Source: Erythrobacter ramosus
GTDB lineage: Bacteria > Pseudomonadota > Alphaproteobacteria > Sphingomonadales > Sphingomonadaceae
Reading direction: 5' to 3'
Assembly: GCF_009828055.1 (NCBI RefSeq)
Contig: NZ_WTYB01000002.1
Span: 1,054,001 to 1,118,000, forward strand
DNA length: 64,000 bases
Shown: positions 25,663 through 35,522 of the stretch, in pieces
Layout of the letters: every line of letters begins with the position of its first letter
Position numbering within the stretch: position 1 is the stretch's first letter
The notes under the pieces: generated by a model
Database searches by the model: none
What the model was told of the DNA's origin: nothing
What the model saw: the letters and a program-made list of their open reading frames with translations, nothing else
Position numbers and translations under genes: made by a program

Positions 25663-26603
25663 AGCAACGCCTGCGCGAGCGCCCGGCCTGACAACCAGGC
25701 GCCCTCCACCCGCGGGCTGTGGAGATAATCGCCCGCGATCCCGATCCGCAAAGCTGCATCGAAGCGCGCGCCTTCGCCGCTAAGCGCCTGCGGAAGGGCA
25801 TAGAGCCATCGGTGCGTGTCCAAATGTCGTGGCGCGGCCGATGCGGCGCCGGTCGCAGCGAAGAAGTCGGCGAGCAAGATTTGTGCGACCTCTTCCTTGG
25901 GCAAGTCGATCAGTTCTCGGCTGCGGGTCGGCGAGGCGTGGATCACCCAAGTCTCCACCCCGCTACGCCCCGGCTTGGCCGAGTTGCGCGCGGCCCAGCT
26001 TACGGGGCCGGTATCGGAACGGTAGGTGTCGGCAGCAATCGGCAGCCTTGCGTTGAAGCCTGCCATTACAGCCCAGCAGGGTTCGGATTGGATATCCCCC
26101 GCTAGCGCTGCAAGTTCGGGCGCAGGCTCAGCCAGCAGCACGGCAGCCTGTTCGGCAGGGACAGCCACGAGCACTCTGGCGGCGGTGAAACTCTGATCGC
26201 CTGCTTCGATCCGCCAGCCTCCCGACGCCTGCTCCAAACGCTCGGCCCGCACACCCCAGCGCACGTCGAGCGTCTCGGCCATCGCCTTCACGCAAGCGTT
26301 CATCCCCGGCGTGCCGACCCACGCATCCTCGCCCGCAGCAGGCCATCGCGCGGCAACGCCTGCCGCTTCCCACGCCGCCACCGCCTCGCAGAATGCCGGA
26401 TCGCGTGCGGTGAAATACTGCGCGCCGTGATCGAAGCCGATCTGCTCGCCGCCGATCTCCGCCCGCCGCGCCGCCATGCGCCCACCGGGGCCGCGCCCCT
26501 TGTCGAGCACGATGATGCGCTGACCCGCAGCCGCCAAAGCGGTCGCCGCGGAAAGTCCCGCCATGCCGCCGCCGATAATCAGAATATCACAATGTCCGTC
26601 CAT
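25635..26603 (-). CDS. Renalase-like FAD-dependent oxidoreductase
   Basis: 322 aa from the ATG at 26603 (MDGHCDI). The N-terminal Rossmann motif IIGGGMAGLSAATALAAAG and the GGRMAARR segment after IIVLDKGRGPGGRM bind FAD; FDHGAQYFTARDPAF is typical of the bacterial amine-oxidase/renalase-like family. Substrate unknown; related proteins oxidise dihydronicotinamide or amine compounds. It is 31 bases downstream of egtD on the same strand and could be co-transcribed with the ergothioneine genes, although it is not a known part of that pathway. Confidence 0.82.
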   Translation of the reverse strand: MDGHCDILIIGGGMAGLSAATALAAAGQRIIVLDKGRGPGGRMAARRAEIGGEQIGFDHGAQYFTARDPAFCEAVAAWEAAGVAARWPAAGEDAWVGTPGMNACVKAMAETLDVRWGVRAERLEQASGGWRIEAGDQSFTAARVLVAVPAEQAAVLLAEPAPELAALAGDIQSEPCWAVMAGFNARLPIAADTYRSDTGPVSWAARNSAKPGRSGVETWVIHASPTRSRELIDLPKEEVAQILLADFFAATGAASAAPRHLDTHRWLYALPQALSGEGARFDAALRIGIAGDYLHSPRVEGAWLSGRALAQALLQERVASTS

Positions 26604-26634
26604 CCCGCGCCAACGCTCGGAAGGCGGCGAAGTT

Positions 26635-27621
26635 TCAGGGCGCAGACCGCGGCGCGCGCGCTTCAGCCAGCAGCAGCGAAAATTGCTTGGCGTCATCGGT
26701 CCAGCGCGCCCGCGGCTCCCAGCCGCCCGCTGCCAGCAGCATCTGGCCCGACTGCTTGGTGAACTTGTGGCTGTTCTCGGTGTGGATGCTTTCACCCTCG
26801 CGCATGGAGAACGGCTGCTCGCTGACCGTGAAAGCGAGGTCTTGCCGCGCGACCAGATGCATCTCGATCCGCGCGAAGGTATCGTTCCAGCGCGCTTCGT
26901 GGCGGAAGGCGTCGACCGGAATATCACCGCCCAGCTCGTGATTGATGCGCGTCAGCAGGTTGAGGTTGAACTGCGCCGTCACCCCCGCCGCATCGTCATA
27001 GGCGGCGAGCAGGACGTCCTCGTCCTTCACCAGATCCATCCCGATCAACAGCAGCGCGCCCTCCCCCAAAGTCTCGCGCATCGAGCGCAGCAGGTCAGTC
27101 GCGGTGCGGGCGATCATGTTGCCGATGGTCGAGCCGGGGAAAAAGCCAAGTTTGGGCAAGCTGGCGACCTCTGCGGGAAGCTCGACCCGGCGCATGAAAT
27201 CGGCCTCGACCGGATAGACCGGCAGGCCCGGAAACTTCGCCGCCAACGCCGCCGAAGATGCGCGCAGAAAATCGCCCGCGATGTCGAGCGGGACATAGGC
27301 CGAAGGCTGAATCGCCGACAGCAGCAGCGGCGTCTTGACCGATGAGCCCGAGCCAAACTCCACCACCGCCCGGCCCGGCCCGATCAGCTCGGCAATCTCT
27401 TGAGACCGACCGCGCAGGATCGCAGTCTCGGCGCGAGTCGGGTAATACTCGGGCAGCTGGGTGATGTCCTCGAACAACTGCGATCCGGCATCGTCATAGA
27501 ACCAGCGCGCGGGGATCGCCTTCTGGGCAGCGGCAAGCCCCGCCAGAACATCGGCGCGGAACGCCAGATCGACGCCGCCGGCATCGCGATTGACCAGTTT
27601 GAGGCCCTTGGCAAAAGTCAT
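26635..27621 (-). CDS. egtD: L-histidine N(alpha)-methyltransferase EgtD (ergothioneine biosynthesis)
   Basis: 328 aa. Transfers three methyl groups from SAM to the alpha-amine of histidine, giving hercynine. The EgtD family core is clear: RWFYDDAGSQLFEDITQLPEYYPTRAE (in parts), VVEFGSGSSVKTPLLL for SAM, YVPLDIAGDFL, LGFFPGSTIGNM, and a C-terminal substrate-binding part with ENSHKF. It starts one base after the stop of egtB, forming a two-gene operon, and the pair together explains hercynine formation and its sulfoxide conjugation. No egtA or egtC is adjacent, as in many proteobacteria that use a reduced set. Confidence 0.95.
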   Translation of the reverse strand: MTFAKGLKLVNRDAGGVDLAFRADVLAGLAAAQKAIPARWFYDDAGSQLFEDITQLPEYYPTRAETAILRGRSQEIAELIGPGRAVVEFGSGSSVKTPLLLSAIQPSAYVPLDIAGDFLRASSAALAAKFPGLPVYPVEADFMRRVELPAEVASLPKLGFFPGSTIGNMIARTATDLLRSMRETLGEGALLLIGMDLVKDEDVLLAAYDDAAGVTAQFNLNLLTRINHELGGDIPVDAFRHEARWNDTFARIEMHLVARQDLAFTVSEQPFSMREGESIHTENSHKFTKQSGQMLLAAGGWEPRARWTDDAKQFSLLLAEARAPRSAP

Positions 27622-27622
27622 C

Positions 27623-28867
27623 TCAAACGTCCTTGGCGAGCCTGAGCGCGGTGAATTGCCAGCGCTGATGCGGATAGAAGAAATTTCGATAGGAGGCGCG
27701 CGAATGGCCGCGCACCGTGGCGCAAGACGCGCCGCGCAGCACCACCTGTCCGCTCATGAATTTGCCATTATACTCGCCCACCGCGCCGTCGGCGACGCGG
27801 AAGCCGGGAAAAGGCAGATAGGCCGAGCGGGTAAATTGCCAGCCATCGCCGAACAGCCCCGCGCTGCCCGTGGGCAAAGGCGGGGCGGCGGCATCAAGCT
27901 GATTGCCGCCCGCAGGATCGTGCGCCGCTGCGATCGCTTCCCATTCGAATTCGGTCGGCAGCCGTGCGCCGGCCCAGGTCGCGAAAGCATCGGCCTCGAA
28001 ATGCGAAATGTGGGTGACGGGTGCGTGGGCATCGCGGGTCTGCCAGCCTTGGTGGGTAAAGTGCTGATCCTCGCGCCAGTAAAGCGGCGCTGTGATGGCT
28101 TCACGCTGCACCCAGCCCCAGCCATCGGCGAGCCACAGGCGCGCATTGCGGTAGCCGCCATCGGCGATGAACGCGTCCCACTCGCCATTGGTTACCAGCC
28201 GGTCAGCCAGCGCAAAGGGTTCGAGCAGCACGCGGTGGCGCGGGCCTTCGTTGTCAAAGGCGAAGCCCTCCCCCTGATGCCCGACCAGCGCAATCCCTCC
28301 GGGATGCGCGTGCCAGCCCATCGGTGCGACGGGCGCGGCAGCGGCGGGCGGCGCACCATCCCACATGGCCGGGCCGAGCGGGTTCTGGAACAGGGCGTGC
28401 TTGATGTCGGTCAGCAGCAACTCGATGTGCTGCTGTTCATGCGCCACGCCAAGCGCAATCAGCGGCGCAAGTGCTGGGTCATCGAGCAGCGGCGCCATGG
28501 CCTCATTCACCACCGCGCGCCATTCCAGCACCTCAGCGAGCGAGGGGCGCGACAGCAACCCGCGCGCTGCCCGGCTGATCCGTGCACCCTCCGCCTCGTA
28601 ATAGGAATTGAACAGAAACGGCCAGTCTTCGCGGTGGAGCTGATATCCCGGTGCGTGTTCGCGCAGCAGGAAGGTCTCCCAGAACCATGTCGTATGCGCC
28701 AAGTGCCACTTGCCAGGGCTCGCATCTTCCATCGACTGGATGCTGGCATCGGCGTCGCTCAACGGCGCGACCAGCGCTTCGGTCAGAGCGCGCGTCGCCC
28801 GGAACCGATCAGCCAAAGCGGCAAGATCATCGGCGCCGGCAGCCATCTGTCGTTCGTTGCGCTGCAA
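27623..28867 (-). CDS. egtB: Ergothioneine biosynthesis sulfoxide synthase EgtB
   Basis: 414 aa. Couples hercynine to a cysteine-containing thiol using oxygen and non-haem iron. The N-terminal DinB-like domain has the iron-binding histidines: GKWHLAHTTWFWE (about residue 55) and AHEQQHIELLL, an H-x3-H-x-E arrangement (about 145-150). The C-terminal formylglycine-generating-enzyme-like domain has LPTEFEWEAIA and VLRGASCATVRGHSRASYRNFF. It is immediately upstream of egtD. The 160 bases before its start, up to the DAHP synthase stop, show no other gene. Confidence 0.95.
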   Translation of the reverse strand: MQRNERQMAAGADDLAALADRFRATRALTEALVAPLSDADASIQSMEDASPGKWHLAHTTWFWETFLLREHAPGYQLHREDWPFLFNSYYEAEGARISRAARGLLSRPSLAEVLEWRAVVNEAMAPLLDDPALAPLIALGVAHEQQHIELLLTDIKHALFQNPLGPAMWDGAPPAAAAPVAPMGWHAHPGGIALVGHQGEGFAFDNEGPRHRVLLEPFALADRLVTNGEWDAFIADGGYRNARLWLADGWGWVQREAITAPLYWREDQHFTHQGWQTRDAHAPVTHISHFEADAFATWAGARLPTEFEWEAIAAAHDPAGGNQLDAAAPPLPTGSAGLFGDGWQFTRSAYLPFPGFRVADGAVGEYNGKFMSGQVVLRGASCATVRGHSRASYRNFFYPHQRWQFTALRLAKDV

Positions 28868-29027
28868 CCCGCGTCTCCTGTTCCACCCTGCACCGTCAGA
28901 TACGGATCATGTCTGCCTGCCGTTACACAAGAAAGACGCAACATAGGCACGAGGCTATCGGAAAATCATCACACGCATCAGATTTTCCTGCCGGATAGAA
29001 GCGGACTAAGCCCACCCCGACCCGAAA

Positions 29028-30419
29028 TCAGGCCGCGTTGGCGCTGACTTCGGCCTCGCGTTCGCCTGCGGCAGAGTTCAACATCTCGGCCACTAGGAAC
29101 GCCAGTTCGAGCGACTGTTCGGCGTTGAGGCGCGGGTCGCAATGGGTGTGATAGCGGTCGCCAAGGCGCTCTTCGGTGAGACCCACGGCCCCGCCGACGC
29201 ATTCGGTCACGTCCTGCCCGGTCATCTCGATATGGATGCCTCCGGGATGAGAGCCTTCGGCGCGGTGGACGGCGAAGAAGCCCTTCACTTCGCGCGTGAT
29301 CCGGTCGAACGGACGGGTCTTGAAGCCGGTGTCGGACTTCACGACGTTGCCGTGCATCGGGTCGCAGCTCCATACCACCGGGTGCCCTTCGCGCTGCACC
29401 GCGCGGACGAGGCGCGGCAAGCCGTCTTCGACCTTGTCATGGCCAAACCGGCTGATGAGCGTGATGCGCCCGGCTTCCCGCTTGGGGTTGAGATCGTCGA
29501 GCAGGCGCAGCAGTGCATCGGGCTCCAGCGAAGGCCCGCACTTCATACCCAGCGGGTTGCCGATCCCGCGCGCATATTCGATATGCGCCGAGCCGGGGAA
29601 CCGCGTGCGATCGCCGATCCACAGCATGTGCGCCGAGGTCGCGTACCAATCGCCGGTCAGCGAATCCTGCCGCGTCATCGCCTCTTCGTAAGGCAGCAGC
29701 AGGCTTTCGTGGCTGGTGTAGAAGCTGGTGCCCTTCAATTGCGGCACGGTGCCGGGGTCGATCCCGCAGGCTTCCATGAAATCGAGCGCTTCGCCGATCC
29801 GGTCGGCCATCTCGCTGAACTTTTCGGTCCACGGCGTGCGGCCCATGAAATCGAGCGTCCACTGGTGGACCTGCCGCAGGTTGGCATAGCCGCCGCCCGC
29901 AAAGGCGCGCAGCAGGTTGAGTGTGGCGGCGGCCTGCGAATAGGCTTTGACCATGCGAGCCGGATCATTGCGGCGCGACACCGGATCGAACTCGATCCCG
30001 TTGATGTTGTCGCCGAGGTAGCTCGGCAGGGTCACGCCATCAATGGTTTCCGTCGGAGCCGAGCGCGGCTTGGCGAACTGTCCCGCCATGCGGCCGACCT
30101 TCACCACCGGACGCTTGCTGGCGAAGGTCATGACGACCGCCATCTGCAACAGCACGCGGAACGTATCGCGGATGTTGTTGGGGTGGAATTCGGCGAAGCT
30201 TTCCGCGCAGTCGCCGCCTTGCAGCAGGAACCCGTGGCCGTTCGCGACCTGCGCCAGATCGGCCTTGAGCGCGCGCGCTTCGCCTGCAAACACCAGCGGG
30301 GGATAGTGCGCGAGGGTCTTTTCCGCTTCCGCCAGCTCAGCCGCATCTTCGTAATGCGGCAGATGGCGCGCTTCGTGAGCCTTCCAGCTATCCGGGGTCC
30401 AGGTCTCGGGCACAGTCAC
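29028..30419 (-). CDS. Class II 3-deoxy-7-phosphoheptulonate (DAHP) synthase
   Basis: 463 aa, the normal size of plant-like class II DAHP synthases, which condense phosphoenolpyruvate and erythrose 4-phosphate as the first step of aromatic amino acid synthesis. Family motifs seen: [61 protein letters not shown] and [12 protein letters not shown] with metal and substrate residues (Cys, His, Glu, Asp). It is a single gene, with 133 bases before the downstream end of the M16 protease gene. Inference: housekeeping shikimate-pathway entry enzyme. Confidence 0.95.
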   Translation of the reverse strand: MTVPETWTPDSWKAHEARHLPHYEDAAELAEAEKTLAHYPPLVFAGEARALKADLAQVANGHGFLLQGGDCAESFAEFHPNNIRDTFRVLLQMAVVMTFASKRPVVKVGRMAGQFAKPRSAPTETIDGVTLPSYLGDNINGIEFDPVSRRNDPARMVKAYSQAAATLNLLRAFAGGGYANLRQVHQWTLDFMGRTPWTEKFSEMADRIGEALDFMEACGIDPGTVPQLKGTSFYTSHESLLLPYEEAMTRQDSLTGDWYATSAHMLWIGDRTRFPGSAHIEYARGIGNPLGMKCGPSLEPDALLRLLDDLNPKREAGRITLISRFGHDKVEDGLPRLVRAVQREGHPVVWSCDPMHGNVVKSDTGFKTRPFDRITREVKGFFAVHRAEGSHPGGIHIEMTGQDVTECVGGAVGLTEERLGDRYHTHCDPRLNAEQSLELAFLVAEMLNSAAGEREAEVSANAA

Positions 30420-30552
30420 AACTCTTTCTTCTCAATGGCGCGCGGCAAGGCTTGCGCGGGGGCGCCCGCTACAGGAGCGGGGCACGAATTGTAAAGCAGC
30501 AATGCCGCTCAAAACAACTTTATTTCCCGAACAGTGCCAGTGAGCGCAGCGA

Positions 30553-33500
30553 TCAGCGACCTGAAGGCGCCGTCAGCGTAGCATTTGCACTCGCTCCGGC
30601 AGCCGGAGCCTCGGCCAAAGTCTGGCCTTCGGGAATGATGGCCAGACGGAATGGCGACGCCTTGGCCAGATAGCGATCAGCCAGGAACTGCATCACCTGC
30701 GGGCTGGTCTGCGAATAATCCGCCAGCAAGCTGCGCAGCAGGATGACACGCTGGGGATCCTGCGTCGCGCCTTCCAGGTTGTAGAGCCAGAACTGGTTGC
30801 CGGTCGATGCACGCCGGATCATCTGACTCAATGGCTCGGTCACCCGTTCAAGTTCATCGGCGGTGGGCGGGCTGGCGGCGAGGTCCCTGGCGATTTTCTC
30901 GGCCTCGGCGAAGAACACCGGCACGAACTCAGGTTCAAGCTGGGCAAGCGCAGTGATCCGCCCGCCGCTGGCGAGATCTGTCGGCCAGTTCGAGAACACC
31001 TGCGGCGAATAGCTCGCCCCGGCGCGTTCGCGCAGCGCATCCATCAGGCGGTTGTTGAACAGTTGGGTGAGAATTTCGAGCTGGCGGCTTTCGCGCAAGC
31101 TCGCAACTCCGCCCCCGCTGGGCCAGGCGACCACGGCGGCGGCCTGATTGGCATCGCCGCGGTGGGTCACGACCGAGGGAGTGGCCGAAGTCGGGGCGAA
31201 GGGCGGAACGCGCGCCGCAACATCGGCCGGGATCGGCTCACGCCGCGGCAGTGCTCCGAAGGTGAGGCGCAGCTGTTCGATCACGGCGGGGTGATCGAAT
31301 TCGCCAAACACCAGCACTTCGATCGGCCCTTGCTTGAGCAGCGGCTCCCACACCGCGCGGAAGCCCTCGGGCGTGGCGGTCTTGAGCGCAGCCGGATCGG
31401 GCGTCGCAAACCGCTCGTCGCCGCCAGTCACGAGATATTCCAGATCGCGGTTGAGAATGCCGCCGGGGCTGGTGGAATAGGTGTTGTAGGCCAGCTCTGA
31501 CGCCGCCTTGGCGCGGATCACCGGATCCTTGTCCCAGCGCGGCATCCCGAGCTTGGCGGCAAACAGATAGAGCTGGTCGTTCACATCTTCCGACCGGGTT
31601 TGAGCGGTAAAGGTGAACACCGCCTCGTCGATCGCAAAATCGAAGCCGATCTTGCGGCCTGTTGCCAGGCGGTCGAGCTCGTTCTGCCCGAGCTCGCCCA
31701 CGCCCGATCCGACCAGCGCGCCTTGACCCAGCGCGGCATAGACCGCGTTGTCCTTGTCAAAAGCGCGGTAGCCTGCGCCAAAGCGCACGCGCACTGTCAC
31801 CCGGCCCGGTTCGGCATCATTGGCCCAAACCAGTGCTTTAACGCCGTTGGCAAAGTCGACCTGCTCGATCTCGAGCACGCCGAGCGGGTTCTGCGCGGTG
31901 ATGGCGCCGGGGGAACCGACCGGGGGCAGTTCGTCGAACGAGATCGACTGTGCAGCCAGCCGCGCAGTGCCATCGACCTTGGCTTCGGCAGCAAGCGCCA
32001 GCTTCAGCACGCCCACATCGGCCTCACCCGCTGTCGGCGTCACATAGACCGAACGGGTCACCGTGCCTTCAAACAGCCCGCGGGTCCGTTCCAGCACCAC
32101 ATCGGGCGTCAGGCGCGGCTTCATGCCCCGGAACACGTCAAGCACCACCTTGGGCGCGGCCACCGTCTCGCGGATATCGACCGCGTTGACGACGTTGTTG
32201 GCAAGATCAGAACCCGACTCCACGGTTTCCTGCTCGACCCCGTTGGCGAAGACCACGTCGAACTCGGCGACCTCGCGGTCAATTTCTTCCTGCGTCGGCG
32301 GGTTGGTGAGCGCGTCGGCAATCACGGCCCGAACATCGGCGAGCGCTGCCTGCCAGTCGCCCGTCAGCGGGGCAAAGGTCACGAAGGTCGCATCGGTTGA
32401 GCGCGAGACATCGTCCTGCTGCACCTGCGCATAGAGGAAGCTGCCGCCGCCGCGTGCGCGCGATTCGAGCCGCCGGTTGATGATCGCCTGAGCGACAGCA
32501 TCGGTCAGCAGGCCTTCATTATACTTGATCGTATCGGTCACTTGCCGCCACGGACGCATCACCGCATAGGTCAGGCTCCGCGGCAAATCGGGTTCCACGC
32601 CGACCGCCAGCTGGCCAATCGGTGCGCCGGTCACGCCGTCATCCTGCGCGCCTGCGGGCGGGACAGGATCGCCGAAATCAGGGGCGACGCCGGGCTTGCC
32701 GGTGCCTTTCCAGTCCCCGAACCACTGCTCCACCAGCCCTGCCAGCACCATCGGATCGGCATCGCCGACAACCACGATCACGGTGTTTTCCGGGCGATAC
32801 CAACGGTCATAGAACGCCTTCACGTCCTTGCCATTGGCGGCCTTCAGGGTTTCATCCGTGCCAATCGGGCTGCGGGTGGCGAGGCGCTGTCCGGCAAAGA
32901 AGGTCTGCCGCGTAAGGTCTGCCATGCGTAGCCCCGCCCCGCCGCGTTCACGCTTTTCGGCGAGCACGATCGGACGTTCGGCCGAAACATTGGCGTCGTT
33001 CAGCACCGGCTCGCGGATCATGCCCGACAGCAGCTTGAAACTCTCGCTGAGCTTGGCATCGTCGATATTGGGAATGTCGAGCTTGTAGGCGGTGTGGGTC
33101 GGGCTGGTTTCGGCGTTGGCATCACTGCCAAAGGTCGCACCCAACCGCTGCCAGGCGTAGATGGCCTCGGCCTGCCCGAGATACTTGCTCTCACGGAACA
33201 GCAAGTGTTCGAGCAGGTGAGCATAGCCCTGCTCCTTATCGGTTTCGTGCAGGGAGCCTGCATCAATGCGCACCCGGATCGAAACCTGGCGCGGCGGCAC
33301 GCCATTGCGGCGCACTGCATAGCGTACGCCGTTCTTCATCTGCCCGAATAGCCACTTTTCATCGACCGGAACGTCCGAGCCCTTGTAAAGCCACGGCACT
33401 TCGCTGCCCGTCTGGAGCGCCTGCGGCTGGGGCACCGGCGGCAGTGGTTGCACTTCGACCGGCGGCGGGGGAGCGGCCTGCTGCGCGAGCAGCGGCTGCA

Positions 33501-33561
33501 CCAGCGCAAAGGGGGCAAGAAGAATGGCGAGAGCGCGACCAGCACGGGAAAACGACGTCAT
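30553..33561 (-). CDS. M16-family zinc metallopeptidase, two-domain, exported
   Basis: 1002 aa with an N-terminal signal (AILLAPFALVQPLLAQQ), so periplasmic or envelope-bound. The inverted zinc motif HLLEH (in GYAHLLEHLLFRE, near residue 118) with a downstream Glu in the ERPIVLAEKRERGG region marks an active M16 (pitrilysin/insulinase) N-terminal half; a second M16-like half without the motif follows (DFANGVKALVWANDAEPGRVTV). Such proteins degrade peptides in the periplasm. It diverges from the NfuA gene with a 96-base gap. Confidence 0.92.
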   Translation of the reverse strand: MTSFSRAGRALAILLAPFALVQPLLAQQAAPPPPVEVQPLPPVPQPQALQTGSEVPWLYKGSDVPVDEKWLFGQMKNGVRYAVRRNGVPPRQVSIRVRIDAGSLHETDKEQGYAHLLEHLLFRESKYLGQAEAIYAWQRLGATFGSDANAETSPTHTAYKLDIPNIDDAKLSESFKLLSGMIREPVLNDANVSAERPIVLAEKRERGGAGLRMADLTRQTFFAGQRLATRSPIGTDETLKAANGKDVKAFYDRWYRPENTVIVVVGDADPMVLAGLVEQWFGDWKGTGKPGVAPDFGDPVPPAGAQDDGVTGAPIGQLAVGVEPDLPRSLTYAVMRPWRQVTDTIKYNEGLLTDAVAQAIINRRLESRARGGGSFLYAQVQQDDVSRSTDATFVTFAPLTGDWQAALADVRAVIADALTNPPTQEEIDREVAEFDVVFANGVEQETVESGSDLANNVVNAVDIRETVAAPKVVLDVFRGMKPRLTPDVVLERTRGLFEGTVTRSVYVTPTAGEADVGVLKLALAAEAKVDGTARLAAQSISFDELPPVGSPGAITAQNPLGVLEIEQVDFANGVKALVWANDAEPGRVTVRVRFGAGYRAFDKDNAVYAALGQGALVGSGVGELGQNELDRLATGRKIGFDFAIDEAVFTFTAQTRSEDVNDQLYLFAAKLGMPRWDKDPVIRAKAASELAYNTYSTSPGGILNRDLEYLVTGGDERFATPDPAALKTATPEGFRAVWEPLLKQGPIEVLVFGEFDHPAVIEQLRLTFGALPRREPIPADVAARVPPFAPTSATPSVVTHRGDANQAAAVVAWPSGGGVASLRESRQLEILTQLFNNRLMDALRERAGASYSPQVFSNWPTDLASGGRITALAQLEPEFVPVFFAEAEKIARDLAASPPTADELERVTEPLSQMIRRASTGNQFWLYNLEGATQDPQRVILLRSLLADYSQTSPQVMQFLADRYLAKASPFRLAIIPEGQTLAEAPAAGASANATLTAPSGR

Positions 33562-33657
33562 ATCTCACTTATAGGGCGGCAAAGTGTGAAGCGATAGTGA
33601 ATGGTTCTCGGCCCATCCGCCCTTGCCCCGCGCAGCTGCGGCACCTAGATTGGGCTC

Positions 33658-34236
33658 ATGTTCATAGAAACCGAAACCACTCCGAACCCCTCCGCCCTCA
33701 AGTTCCTGCCGGGCACCACCGTGATGCCCACCGGCAGCCGCGAATTCGCCACGCCCGAAGCGGCGGAAGCGAGCCCGCTGGCGCAGGCGATCTTCGACAC
33801 GGGCGAGGTCGTGAACGTGTTCTTCGGTTCCGATTTCGTCAGCGTCACCGCTGCGCCGGGTGCCGATTGGAGCGCCCTGAAGCCGCAGGTCATCGCGATC
33901 CTGCTCGACCATTTCGTCTCGGAAGCACCGCTGTTTGCTGGCGGGAGCGGCAACGGGATTTCCGTTCCGCCCGAAGACGAAGCGGTGGTGGAAGAGCGTC
34001 CCGAAGATGCCGAGGTGATCGCGGCGATCAACGAACTGCTCGAGACCCGCGTGCGGCCCGCCGTGGCAGGTGACGGCGGCGACATCGCCTATCGCGGCTT
34101 CCGCGACGGGGTTGTGTATCTCACCCTGCAAGGCTCATGCTCGGGCTGCCCGTCGAGCACTGCGACGCTCAAGCACGGCATCGAAGGCCTGCTGAAGCAT
34201 TACGTCCCCGAAGTGACCGAGGTGCGGGCGGCGTGA
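33658..34236 (+). CDS. NifU-like Fe-S cluster carrier (Nfu type)
   Basis: 192 aa. An N-terminal Nfu domain (MFIETETTPNPSALKFLPG start, typical of mitochondrial/alphaproteobacterial Nfu) is followed by the NifU C-terminal domain with RPAVAGDGGDI and LQGSCSGCPSS, whose C-x-x-C holds the 4Fe-4S cluster. It delivers clusters to target enzymes in the cytoplasm. Its stop overlaps the GTG start of the nitroreductase gene (GTGA), so they are translationally coupled. Confidence 0.93.
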   Translation: MFIETETTPNPSALKFLPGTTVMPTGSREFATPEAAEASPLAQAIFDTGEVVNVFFGSDFVSVTAAPGADWSALKPQVIAILLDHFVSEAPLFAGGSGNGISVPPEDEAVVEERPEDAEVIAAINELLETRVRPAVAGDGGDIAYRGFRDGVVYLTLQGSCSGCPSSTATLKHGIEGLLKHYVPEVTEVRAA

Positions 34237-34841
34237 CGGTGCAATTTCACGACCACGTCCTTTCGGACGCGGCGCTCGACCAGCTGTTCAATGAAGCGCG
34301 CAGCTATAATGGCTGGTTCGACAAGACTGTTTCGGACGAACAGCTTCACGCGATCTGGGATCTGATGAAGATGGCCCCGACCTCTGCCAATATGCAGCCG
34401 GTCAGAATCGTGTGGGTCAAATCATCCGATGCCAAAGCCAAGCTCGCCGAATGCGTGATGGAAGGCAACCGCGCCAAGGTGCTGGCCGCCCCCGTTACCG
34501 CTGTGATCGGATACGACATCGACTTCCACGAGGAACTGCCGTGGCTGTTCCCTCACGCCGACGCGAAGAGCTGGTTCGAGGGTGACGAACGGGCCCGTGA
34601 GCAAGGCGCGTTCCGCAACTCCTCGCTGCAAGGCGCCTATCTCATGCTCGCCGCACGCGCGCTGGGCCTCGATTGCGGCCCGATGTCAGGCTTCAACGGC
34701 GATGCCGTGAACGCCGCCTTCTTCGCCGACGAACCGCGTCACCGGGTCAATTTCATCTGCTCGGTCGGCTATGGCGATCCCGCCAGCATCTTCGAGCGCA
34801 GCCCGCGTCCGGAATTCGCGACCTTCAACCGCATCGCCTGA
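34233..34841 (+). CDS. Nitroreductase family protein, RutE/malonic-semialdehyde-reductase-like
   Basis: 202 aa from the GTG at 34233 that overlaps the previous stop. Similarity to RutE is strong by eye: ARSYNGWFDKTVSDEQL, MKMAPTSANMQPVRIV, FRNSSLQGAYLMLAARALGLDCGPMSGF and a C-terminal GYGDPASIFERSPR. FMN-dependent enzymes of this type reduce malonic semialdehyde to 3-hydroxypropionate in pyrimidine catabolism. No other rut genes are nearby, so the physiological substrate may differ. Confidence 0.9.
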   Translation: MTVQFHDHVLSDAALDQLFNEARSYNGWFDKTVSDEQLHAIWDLMKMAPTSANMQPVRIVWVKSSDAKAKLAECVMEGNRAKVLAAPVTAVIGYDIDFHEELPWLFPHADAKSWFEGDERAREQGAFRNSSLQGAYLMLAARALGLDCGPMSGFNGDAVNAAFFADEPRHRVNFICSVGYGDPASIFERSPRPEFATFNRIA

Positions 34842-34892
34842 CAGAAATCTCGCGCTTGCGCGGGCGCGCGGTGTGAGGCATCGCGCAGCGCC

Positions 34893-35522
34893 ATGCGCGT
34901 GCTTGCCATCGAAACCGCCTCAGAGGCGTGCAGCATCGCCCTTACCGAGGGCGCAGCGATGCTTGCGCATGATCACCGCGTGATGGCCCGCGGCCATGCC
35001 GAGGCGCTGGTGCCGATGATCGGTGCCTTGCCGGACAAAGGCCGCGCCGACCGCATTCTCGTCAGCCTCGGGCCGGGCAGTTTCACCGGTGTGCGCATCG
35101 GATTGGCAACCGCCCGCGCGCTCGGGTTTGCGTGGGGCGCAGAGGTGCTCGGCTATCCGACATTGGCGCTGATCGCAGCGCAGGCCCAAGCGCTGCATCC
35201 GGGCGAACCCGTGACGGTCTGCATGAATGGCGGACACGGCGAATGGTTCGTACAGGATTTCGGAGCTGATGGCCTGACCGCCAATGAGCTGTCCTCTATG
35301 GCTCCTGCGGCGGCGATGGCAGCCGGAGCGCGGAACCTGATCGCAGGCAATCGCGCCGAGGACTTCGCCGCACTGTTGGGCGATGCACGACAAGTTGTCA
35401 CGCTGCTGCCGGATGCCGCACAAGTGGGGCTGGTGCCTGACGCGCTGCTCACCACGCACCTCGCGCCAATCTATGGCCGGGGTGCCGATGCCACCCCGAT
35501 GGCGCTGCGCAAACCCGCATGA
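34893..35522 (+). CDS. tsaB: tRNA threonylcarbamoyladenosine biosynthesis protein TsaB
   Basis: 209 aa. N-terminal VLAIETASEACSIAL and LVSLGPGSFTGVRIGLATARALGFAW are the TsaB/YeaZ hallmarks of the ASKHA fold. TsaB is the scaffold that works with TsaD and TsaE to place the t6A37 modification on tRNAs reading ANN codons. Its stop overlaps the start of rimI by 4 bases, the common alphaproteobacterial tsaB-rimI arrangement. Confidence 0.95.
   Translation: MRVLAIETASEACSIALTEGAAMLAHDHRVMARGHAEALVPMIGALPDKGRADRILVSLGPGSFTGVRIGLATARALGFAWGAEVLGYPTLALIAAQAQALHPGEPVTVCMNGGHGEWFVQDFGADGLTANELSSMAPAAAMAAGARNLIAGNRAEDFAALLGDARQVVTLLPDAAQVGLVPDALLTTHLAPIYGRGADATPMALRKPA

Noticed and set aside
27590-30494. 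Two long plus-strand open frames opposite egtB and the DAHP synthase
   Set aside because: Both are complementary shadows of well-supported conserved enzymes.
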